Positions 23,984 to 32,111 of a stretch of DNA of 64,000 nucleotides are shown here, piece after piece (position 1 is the first letter of the stretch; each line of letters begins with the position of its first letter). The stretch is taken from the NCBI RefSeq assembly GCF_016863295.1, contig NZ_BOOP01000044.1:1-64000 (forward strand), given 5' to 3'. This DNA comes from Planotetraspora phitsanulokensis (GTDB lineage Bacteria > Actinomycetota > Actinomycetes > Streptosporangiales > Streptosporangiaceae). The position numbers and the translations under genes were made by a program. The notes under the pieces are model-generated. The model ran no database searches and was not told the origin of the DNA. It was given only the letters and a program-made list of their open reading frames with translations.

Positions 23984-26112
23984 GCGGGCTGCTCCGCAGG
24001 ACTCGGCTCGGCCAGCGGGGCGGGCACCGATTCCCGGTCGCCGCCCGGTTCCAGCGCGCGGATGCCCGCGCTGAGGACGAGCGGGACGGCCAGAGCGAGG
24101 GCCATCGACAGGACGGCGGCGCCCGAGTCGTTGACCAGCATGCCCACCACGCCGCTGACGAGGGCGCCGAGCAGGCCGGCCTTGAGCGTGGGCGCCCGCT
24201 CGAACGCCAGCGGCAGCACGCCCGCGCTCGCCTTGCCCGGGCGCAGCAGCGCGAAGACGAGGAACGCGAACGCGGCGATCACCACGGGCATCAGGTTCGG
24301 GTTGATCAGCGTGTGCAACATCGCACCGAGCTTGCGTGAGATCACGGGAAGGAAGGTGCCGTCGAAGACCTGCCCGACGAACCGCCCGAGGTGGGTCTGG
24401 TCGGCGGCGGGGCGGAGGTAGTCGAGGTAGGCGATGCCCATGACGAGCACACCGCCCGCCACGCAGAAGGCCCCGAGCTTGATGATCGACACGCGCTTGC
24501 CCGCCACGATCAGCGCCGCAACGGCGATGCCCGGCACGAACGCGATGACGCCGCCGAAGTCGCTGCCGACGCCCGGCCAGCCGTCCAGCAACATCGCGAA
24601 GCCGCCCAGACCGGCCACCAGGCCGACGGCGAGCGTCTTGCGGCCCGAGCGGACCAGCCTGTCGGCGACCGCCGTCGTGACGAGCAGGACGGCCGTCGCG
24701 AGCAGGGCGAACGGGATGTTGCCGAGGCCGTAGTAGCGGGCGCCGACCACTCCGGTGTAGCCCATCATGCCGTTGAGCTGGAGGGACGTCCCGGTCAGCA
24801 GGTCGGCGAGCAGCACGGCCGCCGTCACCCCCGCGACCACGGTCGGCGGTCCGAGCAGGGTACGGCGCCACGGTCCCAGGAGGGCGACCGCGCTCAGGAC
24901 GATCGCGCCCACCACGATCGCGCTGAACAGCGTGAGCGTCGGCTGCGGGGCACGGGCCCAGGGGAGGAGGTTGACCAGGTAGGTCGAGACGGGGATCGAG
25001 GCGAGCGTGATGGCCGCGATCCGCACGCCGCGCAGGCCGTCGCGGCGGCGCATCAGCAGGAACGCCGTGATGTAGAAGACCACCTGCAGCACGGCCAGGG
25101 CGGTGAAGAACACGCCCGTGTTGTTCCTGATCGTCTGCCCGGCCACGTCGGCCACCTTCAGGGCGTCGGCCTGCTCGCCGACGGAGCCCGCCCCGGACGC
25201 GTGAGCCTCCATCGCCGTACCGACGACGGTGGCCGGAGGCACATCGACGACGTGGGCGAGGATCGTGGAGGTGAAGTCCGGAAGGATCACCATGTCGTCC
25301 CGGTGGGTCGACCGGCTGCCGAGATCGAAGGAGCCCCCCGGGCCCTTGGGGCCGGGCGTGAACATCATGGCCGCCCGCAGGTGCGGGACCGACCCGTGAT
25401 CGGCGAGCCCGGCGACGAGGACGGTGCTGGTCGCGAGGTGGAGGAGAGCGGGTGCCAGCTTCGCGTCCGCCGCCCTGACCGCCGCGCGGCGGGCCTCGGG
25501 GGTCAGCTTCTCGACGGCCGAGGTGACCTTGTCGTCCTCGATGTACGGCGTGATCAGATCGCCGGCGTCGATCGCGATGACCTTGCAACGGGTCCAGTCG
25601 GTCACCTGCGCCGGGGTGTCGGCGTACACGTCGACCTTGCCCTGCCTGTCGGCCAGGGCGAGCGCGGCCCCGGGGCCGACCGCCATCGTGCACTGCCGCG
25701 CGTCGTGGACGGCCTGGCCGAGAGTGCCCGCGTTCTGCTGGTCGCGGACCTCCCACAGCCAGTTGAACTCCGGCACGACCGCGCCCTCGCCCTGCCGCTC
25801 CGGGGTGGGCGGCATGCCGCACCTGGCCCCCACGGCCGACCGGACACCGGCCGAGACCGTGAGCCAGCCGTCATAGGGGCAGGTGATGTTGCCGACGGTC
25901 CGTACGGAAAGGGAGCCGACGGCGCTCGAGCCGGCCAGCTTCCAGAGGTTCGGGGTGTCGGCCGGGTTGACGTCGCTCCACATCAGACCGGGCACTCCGA
26001 TGAGGACCACCTGCCCGTCCGGTGGGGCCTGGACTTGGGCCATGGCCGCACCTGTGGGAGCGAAGACGCAGAACAGCGCCCCCACAACTATCGCGATCAG
26101 CCGACGCCTCAT
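23980..26112 (-). CDS. Multi-spanning membrane protein with exported N-terminal phosphatase-superfamily-like domain
   Basis: 710 residues. Signal peptide 1-25 (LIAIVVGALFCVFAPTGAAMA). Residues about 26-330 form an exported domain starting VVLIGVPGLMWSDVNPADTPNLW and holding a WLTVSAGVRS segment, reminiscent of alkaline-phosphatase/sulfatase-superfamily folds, in which a metal-binding Asp sits after an initial strand and a Ser or Thr follows. Several later metal ligands are not obvious. About ten membrane helices follow from residue 340, with loops GYTGVVGARYYGLGNIPFAL and GVGSDFGGVIAFVPG. The architecture is common and uncharacterised in actinobacteria; an envelope role is likely. Start ATG has GAGGAGGGG. 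Its upstream gap carries three GATCATG repeats. Confidence 0.75.
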   Translation of the reverse strand: MRRRLIAIVVGALFCVFAPTGAAMAQVQAPPDGQVVLIGVPGLMWSDVNPADTPNLWKLAGSSAVGSLSVRTVGNITCPYDGWLTVSAGVRSAVGARCGMPPTPERQGEGAVVPEFNWLWEVRDQQNAGTLGQAVHDARQCTMAVGPGAALALADRQGKVDVYADTPAQVTDWTRCKVIAIDAGDLITPYIEDDKVTSAVEKLTPEARRAAVRAADAKLAPALLHLATSTVLVAGLADHGSVPHLRAAMMFTPGPKGPGGSFDLGSRSTHRDDMVILPDFTSTILAHVVDVPPATVVGTAMEAHASGAGSVGEQADALKVADVAGQTIRNNTGVFFTALAVLQVVFYITAFLLMRRRDGLRGVRIAAITLASIPVSTYLVNLLPWARAPQPTLTLFSAIVVGAIVLSAVALLGPWRRTLLGPPTVVAGVTAAVLLADLLTGTSLQLNGMMGYTGVVGARYYGLGNIPFALLATAVLLVTTAVADRLVRSGRKTLAVGLVAGLGGFAMLLDGWPGVGSDFGGVIAFVPGIAVAALIVAGKRVSIIKLGAFCVAGGVLVMGIAYLDYLRPAADQTHLGRFVGQVFDGTFLPVISRKLGAMLHTLINPNLMPVVIAAFAFLVFALLRPGKASAGVLPLAFERAPTLKAGLLGALVSGVVGMLVNDSGAAVLSMALALAVPLVLSAGIRALEPGGDRESVPAPLAEPSPAEQPA

Positions 26113-26132
26113 CGGTCGACCCCTCCTCGGGC

Positions 26133-26297
26133 GTGATCATGCACACATTCGCGCTTACGCTATCGGACCAGCCCATCCCCTTGGGCGTGATCATGCTCAA
26201 GTTCACATGAACGCCATCTGGCCTGCCCCACCCGTGTTGTCGATCAACAAAGGCGGGGCAGGTCGGAGGGGCATGCCGCGAACCTGTGCATGATCAC
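26133..26297. repeat. GATCATG repeat cluster 1 (three units)
   Basis: Units have a GTGATCATGC head, a 20-22 bp spacer and a tail near CTGACCTGC. Unit 1: head 26133-26142, tail 26164-26172 (plus). Unit 2: head 26187-26196, tail 26218-26226 (plus). Unit 3: tail 26258-26266, head 26288-26297 (minus). Units 2 and 3 face tail to tail, and their CCTGCCCC / GGGGCAGG arms (26222-26229, 26255-26262) can pair. The cluster lies between the GHL10 gene 3' end and the membrane-protein start. Confidence 0.8.
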
Positions 26298-26318
26298 GGC
26301 CAAGAAAACGGGGGGCGG

Positions 26319-27971
26319 TCAGCGGACGGTGAGGCGGGTGGGGAGGCTTTCGTTGCCGAGGCGGTCGAGGGCGGTCACGTAGTACGTGCCGGCGACCTTG
26401 CCCGCGTATCTGGGCGCGGACGTGGCCGGGACGACGGCCACGAGATTGCGGCCGTCCGCCGTGGCGCAGGTACCGGCGGCGGTGGCTCGGTACACGCCAT
26501 AGGCGCGGGCGCCGGACTGGGCGGCCCACATGAGCGTCCCGCCGCCGTACTTCAACCCGCTCGGAGCGGCGGGGGCCTTGGCGGGCATCCCCTTGATCAG
26601 CGGAATGAGCGCCGGCCTCGTGTAGTACTGCTTCGCGATGCGGTCCATGACCGAGAGCGGGTTCGCGCGGAGCTGCGCGGCGTTGAAGAACACGTCACCC
26701 TTGACCTCGGGGTACTTCTGGTTGACGGCCAGGTGCGAGGGCAGCTCGTCGGGCTTGGACCAGGCCGGGATCGTCTTGCTGCCCACCTGGTAGAGCGCCT
26801 GGCCGATGTAGAGGTCGACGCCGGTGCCCTTCACCGCGTTCGCCCACCAGGGGACCAGGACGTTGTAGTCGGCGATCGCGTATCCCCGCGGCCAGTAGAT
26901 CTGAGGGATCAGGTAGTCCACGGAGCGCGCCTTGATCCACGCCTTAGCATCCGCATAAATCTGGCTATATGCGGACATGCCCTTTGTGTTTGAGCCGGAC
27001 GCGACTTCGGACTTGTTCCGCCAGATGCCGAATGGGCTGACGCCGAATTTCACGTACGGCTTCTCCGTGTGAACGGCCTTCGACACCTGGGCGATCAGCT
27101 TGTTCACGTTGTCCCGCCGCCAGTCGGCGAGCTTCATGCCCTTGCCGTACTTCTTGAAGGCGGCGGAGTCGGCGAACGGCGTCCCCTGGCCGGGATAGGG
27201 ATAGAAATAGTCGTCGAAGTGGATGCCGTCCACGTCGTAACGCCTGGTCACGTCCTTCACGACCTTGGTGACCCAGTCGCGGACCTCGGGCAGACCCGGG
27301 TTGTAGTACAGCTTGCCCTCGTGCTTGACGACCCAGCTCGGGTGAAGGCGGGCGGGGTGGTTGGCCGGAAGTTTCGACAGGTCCGTGGTGTCGCCCGCGC
27401 GGTACGGGTTGAACCACGCGTGGAACTCCATCCCGCGCTTGTGCGCCTCTTGGACGAGGAAGGGCAGCGGATCCCAGCCGGGGTTCTTGCCCGCCGTGCC
27501 GGTGAGGTACTGCGACCACGGCTCGAACGGGGAGCTGTACAGGGCGTCCGAGGCCGGCCGTACCTGAAGGAAGACGGCGTTGAATCGGCGCTTGGCCGCG
27601 AGGTCGAGGAGCTTGACGTACTCGGCCCGCTGCTGGGCGGGGGTCAGGCCGGTGCGCGAGGGCCAGTCGAGATTGTGCACCGAGGCGATCCAGATGCCGC
27701 GAAGCTGCCGTTTCGCGTAGCGGGCGCTGGTCGTGCACGAGGCGGTCTTCGCCTGCTCGGCCATCGTCTCTCCGGATCCCGCCGCGGCGGAACGAGGAGT
27801 CGCGGGGCGCGCGGCATCCGTGCGCGCCGTCAGCTGCGTCCGCATGGCAGCCGCCTGTTCGACCCGCTCGGCCCGGGCACCCGGTCCGAAGGCGTACGCG
27901 ACTCCCATGGCGGCGGCCGCGGCCAGCACGCCGGCGATCAACGGCCGGCTCACCCGTCTCCGCTCAGTCAC
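26319..27971 (-). CDS. Secreted glycosyl-hydrolase-like (GHL10, DUF187) protein
   Basis: 550 residues. N-terminal signal region (RRVSRPLIAGVLAAAAAMGVAYA) and a linker to about 80. GHL10 TIM barrel from about 88: QLRGIWIASVHNLDWPSR, FNAVFLQVRPASDALY, GMEFHAWFNPYRAG, VRDWVTKVVKDVTRRYDVDGIHFDDYFYPYP with the acidic DGIHFDDY motif, VKFGVSPFGIWRN, and DYLIPQIYWPRGY. The last 90 residues look like a fibronectin-III-like domain (LMWAAQSGARAYGVYR ... YYVTALDRLGNES). Family members act on or near peptidoglycan or other glycans; activity is not settled. GTG start follows GGGGAGG. Minus strand, upstream of the membrane-protein gene. Confidence 0.88.
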   Translation of the reverse strand: MTERRRVSRPLIAGVLAAAAAMGVAYAFGPGARAERVEQAAAMRTQLTARTDAARPATPRSAAAGSGETMAEQAKTASCTTSARYAKRQLRGIWIASVHNLDWPSRTGLTPAQQRAEYVKLLDLAAKRRFNAVFLQVRPASDALYSSPFEPWSQYLTGTAGKNPGWDPLPFLVQEAHKRGMEFHAWFNPYRAGDTTDLSKLPANHPARLHPSWVVKHEGKLYYNPGLPEVRDWVTKVVKDVTRRYDVDGIHFDDYFYPYPGQGTPFADSAAFKKYGKGMKLADWRRDNVNKLIAQVSKAVHTEKPYVKFGVSPFGIWRNKSEVASGSNTKGMSAYSQIYADAKAWIKARSVDYLIPQIYWPRGYAIADYNVLVPWWANAVKGTGVDLYIGQALYQVGSKTIPAWSKPDELPSHLAVNQKYPEVKGDVFFNAAQLRANPLSVMDRIAKQYYTRPALIPLIKGMPAKAPAAPSGLKYGGGTLMWAAQSGARAYGVYRATAAGTCATADGRNLVAVVPATSAPRYAGKVAGTYYVTALDRLGNESLPTRLTVR

Positions 27972-28098
27972 GAGAGGACCTCCCCGATTCCCGATGCATA
28001 CCGCCTTCAGTCTGGCATCGGCAAATCGATGGTTTCTCCGAAGAAAAGAAAGTCATCTCATGATGCTGATGTGATAAAGCCAGGCGCACGTCAGGGAG

Positions 28099-28140
28099 TT
28101 CCCCGGGTGCCGGCCGCGCGAAACTCCGGCTCCCGGGGAA
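28099..28140 (-). terminator. Hairpin terminator after the EF-G-like gene
   Basis: TTCCCCGGG-T-GCCGG (28099-28113) pairs with CCGGC-T-CCCGGGGAA (28126-28140) with one T-T mismatch; loop 12. It lies 16 bases beyond the stop of the minus-strand EF-G-like gene. Confidence 0.7.
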
Positions 28141-28155
28141 ACACCCCGGCGATCG

Positions 28156-30285
28156 TCAGGCGGAGTCCGCCGTGACCTTCCCCGCGAGATGCGACGGGAG
28201 CGGCTCGTACCGCAGGAAGGAACGGTGGAACGTCCCCGTGCCGTGCGACATGGACCGCAGGTCGATGGCGTACCGGGTGATCTCCAGTTCCGGCACCTCC
28301 GCCTTGACCAGAGTCCGCCCGGTGCCCACGGGTTCGGTGCCGAGCACCCTGCCGCGCCGCGAGGACAGATCCGACATGACGGCCCCGACGAACTCGTCCG
28401 ACACCAGGATGGACACCTGGTCGACCGGCTCGAGCAGCAGCGTCGGCACCTTCGCCGCGGCCTCCTTCAGGGCCAGCTGCCCTGCGATCTGGAAGGCCAT
28501 GTCGGAGGAGTCGACCGAGTGCGCCTTGCCGTCGTAGAGGGTGACGCGGATGTCGACCACCGGATACCCGGCGACGACCCCGCGCTCCATCTGGGCCCGC
28601 ACGCCCTTCTCCACCGACGGGATGAACTGGCGCGGCACCACGCCGCCGACGATCTTGTCGACGAACTCCAGCCCGCCGCCCGACGGCAACGGCTCGATCT
28701 CGAGGTGGCAGACGGCGTACTGCCCGTGGCCGCCGGTCTGCTTGACGTTGCGCCCGGTCCCCTGGACCTTCCCGCCGAACGTCTCCCGCAGCGGCACCCG
28801 CAGGTCGACCTTCTCCACCTCCACGCCGTGCCGCTTGGACAGCCGGTCGAGCAGGACGTCGGCGTGGGCCTCGCCCATGCACCAGAGCACGAGCTGACGG
28901 GTCTCGGCGTTGTTCTCCAGCCGCAACGTCGGGTCTTCGGCCACGAGGCGGCTGAGTGCCTGACTCAGCTTGTCCTCGTCCGCCTTCGACTTGGCCTGGA
29001 TCGCGACAGGCAGGAGCGGGTCGGGCATCTCCCACGCCGTCATGAGCAGCGGGTCCTCCTTGTCCGACAGAGTGTCGCCGGTCTCCGCGCGCGTCAGCTT
29101 CGCGATCGCGCAGATGTCGCCGGCCACGCACTTGCCGAGCGGGCGCTGGGCCTTGCCCAGAGGCGAGGACAGGCTGCCGACGCGCTCGTCCACGTCATGA
29201 TCCTCGTGCCCCCGGTCGGCCATTCCGTGCCCGGACACGTGGACGACCATGTCGGGGCGGAGTGTCCCGGAGAAGACCCGGACCAGGCTGATCCGCCCGA
29301 CGTAGGGGTCGCTCATCGTCTTGACGACCTCGGCCACCAGGGGCCCGGCGGGATCGGCCGTGACGTGCGTCACCGGTTTCCCGTCGGTCGTCGTGACCTC
29401 GGGAAGCGGGTGCTCGAGCGGCGACGGGAACCCCTGGGTGACGATCTCCAGGATCTCCTGCATGCCGACGCCCGGCGCCGCGGCCAGCACCGGGTGGAAG
29501 CTCGCCCGCGCGACGGCCTTCTCCAGGTCGTCGATGAGGACCTTGGTGTCGATCTCCTCACCGGAGAGATAACGGTCCATGAGGGACTCGTCCTCGCTCT
29601 CCTGGATGATCCCCTCGATGAGGTCCCCCCGGTACTGCTCGATCAACTCGAGCTGACCGGCGTCCGGTTCCCGTTCCGTACGGCCGCCGGCCCCGTATTC
29701 GTAGAACCTCTGGGACAGCAGCCCGAGCAGGCCGACGCCGTCCACGGGAAGATAGAGGGGGGCGACACCGTCGCCGAAGGCCTCCTGGCAGCTGGCGAGG
29801 ACCTCGTCGAAGCCGGCGCGCGGGTGGTCGATCTTCGTGATGACCACGGCGCGGGGCATGCCGACCAGCCCGCACTCCTCCCAGAGCATGCGGGTCAGGC
29901 CGTCGACGCCCTCGGCGGCGGAGACGACGAAGAGCGCCGCGTCGGCCGCACGCAATCCCGCGCGCAGGTCGCCGACGAAGTCCGCGTAACCGGGGGTGTC
30001 GAGAAAATTGATCTTGATTCCGTTGTGCACGACGGGAGCGACGCACAGGTTGACGGAGCGCTGCTGGCGCACCTCCACCTCGTCGAAGTCGCAGACCGTG
30101 GTGCCGTCCTCGACCCTGCCGGTGCGCGGGACCGTGCCCGTCGCCGTCAGCAGCGCCTCGATCAGGGTGGTCTTGCCGGCTCCAGAATGGCCGACCAACA
30201 CGACATTGCGCACCATGTCCGGCCGATCGGCCGCGGGTGCTCTGCCCGCGGCTCCTGTTGTAGCGCCGGTAGATCTTTCGGCCAC
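28156..30285 (-). CDS. Elongation factor G-like protein (EF-G2)
   Basis: 709 residues. Translational GTPase with G1 GHSGAGKTTLIEALL, switch I region VCDFDEVEVRQQRSVNL, G3 NFLDTPGYADFVGDL, and G4 TKID (NKxD in canonical EF-G). Domain II (GPLVAEVVKTMSDPYVGRISLVR), domain III, domain IV (GKVQGTGRNVKQTGGHGQYA) and domain V (EPVDQVSILVSDEFVGAVMSDL) follow in EF-G order. It belongs to the second, EF-G2-like group widespread in actinobacteria, distinct from the rpsL-rpsG-fusA-tuf EF-G; its role in translation is not well defined. GTG start with GGGAGG 5 nt upstream. In Streptomyces a similar gene sits beside pgsA, as here. Confidence 0.9.
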   Translation of the reverse strand: MAERSTGATTGAAGRAPAADRPDMVRNVVLVGHSGAGKTTLIEALLTATGTVPRTGRVEDGTTVCDFDEVEVRQQRSVNLCVAPVVHNGIKINFLDTPGYADFVGDLRAGLRAADAALFVVSAAEGVDGLTRMLWEECGLVGMPRAVVITKIDHPRAGFDEVLASCQEAFGDGVAPLYLPVDGVGLLGLLSQRFYEYGAGGRTEREPDAGQLELIEQYRGDLIEGIIQESEDESLMDRYLSGEEIDTKVLIDDLEKAVARASFHPVLAAAPGVGMQEILEIVTQGFPSPLEHPLPEVTTTDGKPVTHVTADPAGPLVAEVVKTMSDPYVGRISLVRVFSGTLRPDMVVHVSGHGMADRGHEDHDVDERVGSLSSPLGKAQRPLGKCVAGDICAIAKLTRAETGDTLSDKEDPLLMTAWEMPDPLLPVAIQAKSKADEDKLSQALSRLVAEDPTLRLENNAETRQLVLWCMGEAHADVLLDRLSKRHGVEVEKVDLRVPLRETFGGKVQGTGRNVKQTGGHGQYAVCHLEIEPLPSGGGLEFVDKIVGGVVPRQFIPSVEKGVRAQMERGVVAGYPVVDIRVTLYDGKAHSVDSSDMAFQIAGQLALKEAAAKVPTLLLEPVDQVSILVSDEFVGAVMSDLSSRRGRVLGTEPVGTGRTLVKAEVPELEITRYAIDLRSMSHGTGTFHRSFLRYEPLPSHLAGKVTADSA

Positions 30286-30537
30286 ATCGCCTCCCGCGTC
30301 TCAGAGCGGTCGGGATGGGCACGTCGCGCGCTCCCCGCGCCGGCCGCTCGTGCCGTCGCTGTCCGCGCCGATGGCCCCGCCCTCGCGGGGCGCGCGGGGG
30401 AGTCGACGTGATGTTTCACTGCACGTCATCTCCCCGCGGCCTGTCAGGCGCGTGTTCTTCACCCTTTACCCATGTGGGGAGGATCACAAGACTTTTCGGC
30501 GGAATGTCCTCGCGAGCTCGCCGAGGTGTTCATGGCC

Positions 30538-30543
30538 TACGAT
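30538..30543 (+). promoter_or_regulatory. -10 box (TACGAT) for leaderless pgsA mRNA
   Basis: TACGAT ends 9 nt before ATG 30553. This supports the downstream ATG over the one at 30532, which has a GAGG ribosome site. Confidence 0.35.
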
Positions 30544-30552
30544 CGGACGGCC

Positions 30553-31158
30553 ATGTTGAGCATCCTGCGCCCCGCCGTCACCCGCGTCATGACCCCGCTG
30601 GGCAGAACCCTCGCCCGGGTGGGCATCTCGCCCGACACCATCACTCTGGTCGGAACCTTCGGCGTGGTGGCCTCGGCGCTGTTCTTCTTCCCCCGGGGGC
30701 AGCTGTTCCTGGGGACCGTCGTGATCACCGTCTTCGTGTTCGCGGACGCGCTGGACGGCGTGCTCGCCAGGATGACGGGCAAGGGCAGCGTGTGGGGCGC
30801 CTTCCTGGACTCCACGCTCGACCGTCTCGCTGACGCCTCCGTCTTCTCCGGTCTCATCCTCTACTTCGTCCTCAAGGACGACCCGGAGATCGTCCTCGCG
30901 GGTGTCGCGCTCTTCTGCCTCGTCGCGGGAGCATTGGTGTCCTACGCCAAGGCGAGGGCAGAGGGCCTGGGGATGACCGCGAACGTGGGCATCGCCGAGC
31001 GGACGGAGCGACTGGTGGTCGCGCTGGTCGGAGCCGGACTGTCCGGGCTTGGCGTGCCGTACGTCCTGGCGATCGGGCTCTGGCTGCTCGCGGCGGCGAG
31101 CGCCTTCACGGTCGTCCAGCGCATGGTCCACGTGTACCGACAGGCGGTGGTCAGATGA
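30553..31158 (+). CDS. pgsA: CDP-alcohol phosphatidyltransferase (phosphatidylinositol-phosphate synthase)
   Basis: 201 residues, six predicted membrane helices. CDP-alcohol phosphotransferase motif D-x2-D-G-x2-A-R-x8-G-x3-D-x3-D is complete: DALDGVLARMTGKGSVWGAF then LDSTLDR. In actinobacteria this member joins CDP-diacylglycerol with inositol-1-phosphate to start phosphatidylinositol and PIM synthesis; placement before the acyltransferase and pimA supports that over phosphatidylglycerol-phosphate synthesis. The start is ATG 30553 (MLSILRPAVTR), as in homologues; ATG 30532 would add seven residues. It overlaps the next gene by ATGA. First gene of a four-gene operon. Confidence 0.9.
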   Translation: MLSILRPAVTRVMTPLGRTLARVGISPDTITLVGTFGVVASALFFFPRGQLFLGTVVITVFVFADALDGVLARMTGKGSVWGAFLDSTLDRLADASVFSGLILYFVLKDDPEIVLAGVALFCLVAGALVSYAKARAEGLGMTANVGIAERTERLVVALVGAGLSGLGVPYVLAIGLWLLAAASAFTVVQRMVHVYRQAVVR

Positions 31159-32111
31159 AGGACGCGGCCCGCACCCCACCCGATCGGGTGCCGCTGGGGG
31201 ACCGTCTCGTGGCGGCGGCCTACTCGGTGGGCTGGGTCGTCGTCCGCCGGGTGCCCGAGAGGGTCGCCGCGTGGTTCTTCCGCGTGCTGGCCGACCACCT
31301 GTGGCGCAGGCAGGGCACGTCGGTACGCCGCCTGGAGTCCAACCTGGCCCGGGTCGTGGGCGGCGCCGCCTCCGATCCGGCAGTCCGCGAGCTGAGCCGC
31401 GCCGGGATGCGGTCCTATTTCCGTTACTGGATGGAGGCGTTCCGCCTTCCCTCGATGGACCGGGACCGGATCCTCTCCGAGACGCGGGACGTCGACGGGC
31501 ATTTCATCTTCGACAACGTCGACAAGGGCCGCGGGGCGGTGATCGCCCTGCCCCACATGGGGAACTGGGATCTCGCCGGCGCGTGGCTGGCGCACAAGGG
31601 ATATCCCTTCACCACCGTCATGGAGCGACTGCGGCCCGAGTCGCTCTACGAACGGTTCTTCGCCTACCGGGAGAGCCTCGGCATGGAGGTCCTGCCCCTC
31701 ACGAGCAAGGGCGGCGGCAGCGCGATGGCCTTCGGGACGCTGGCCAAGCGACTGCGCGAAGGCCGCGCCGTGTGCCTGCCCGCCGAGCGGGACCTGACCG
31801 CCTCAGGGGTGGAGGTCGACTTCTTCGGCGCCAGGACCCGCATGGTCGCCGGGCCGGCGCTCCTCGCGATCCAGACGGGGGCCGCGTTGCTGCCCGCCGT
31901 TCTGTGGTTCGAGGGCAAGGGCTGGGGCATCCGCATATATGAGGAGATCCCGGTGCCGGTTGAGGGGAGCAGGCAGGAGAAGGTCATCGCGATGACGCAG
32001 AGCCTCGCGTCGGTCTTCGAGAAGGGCATCGCCGAGCACCCCGAGGACTGGCACATGCTCCAGCGTCTCTGGCTCGACGACCTGGAGCCCCGGCCTGTGG
32101 GAGCGCCGTGA
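31155..32111 (+). CDS. Phosphatidylinositol mannoside acyltransferase (LpxL/HtrB-like)
   Basis: 318 residues, membrane-associated. LPLAT family: LRAGM-type segment SRAGMRSYFRYWMEAFRLPS, catalytic histidine in VIALPHMGNWDLAGAWLA (HxxxxD variant H-M-G-N-W-D), then the TVMERLRPESLYERFF and LPAERDLTASGVEVDFFG blocks. In mycobacteria the gene at this position (PatA) acylates the mannose of PIM1/PIM2 at the cytoplasmic membrane face; the same role is inferred. Starts inside the pgsA stop (ATGA) and ends in GTGA with pimA, so translation is coupled. Confidence 0.9.
   Translation: MKDAARTPPDRVPLGDRLVAAAYSVGWVVVRRVPERVAAWFFRVLADHLWRRQGTSVRRLESNLARVVGGAASDPAVRELSRAGMRSYFRYWMEAFRLPSMDRDRILSETRDVDGHFIFDNVDKGRGAVIALPHMGNWDLAGAWLAHKGYPFTTVMERLRPESLYERFFAYRESLGMEVLPLTSKGGGSAMAFGTLAKRLREGRAVCLPAERDLTASGVEVDFFGARTRMVAGPALLAIQTGAALLPAVLWFEGKGWGIRIYEEIPVPVEGSRQEKVIAMTQSLASVFEKGIAEHPEDWHMLQRLWLDDLEPRPVGAP

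Noticed and set aside
26133-26297. GATCATG units as CRISPR repeats
   Set aside because: They occur in both orientations, irregularly spaced, at four distant loci.
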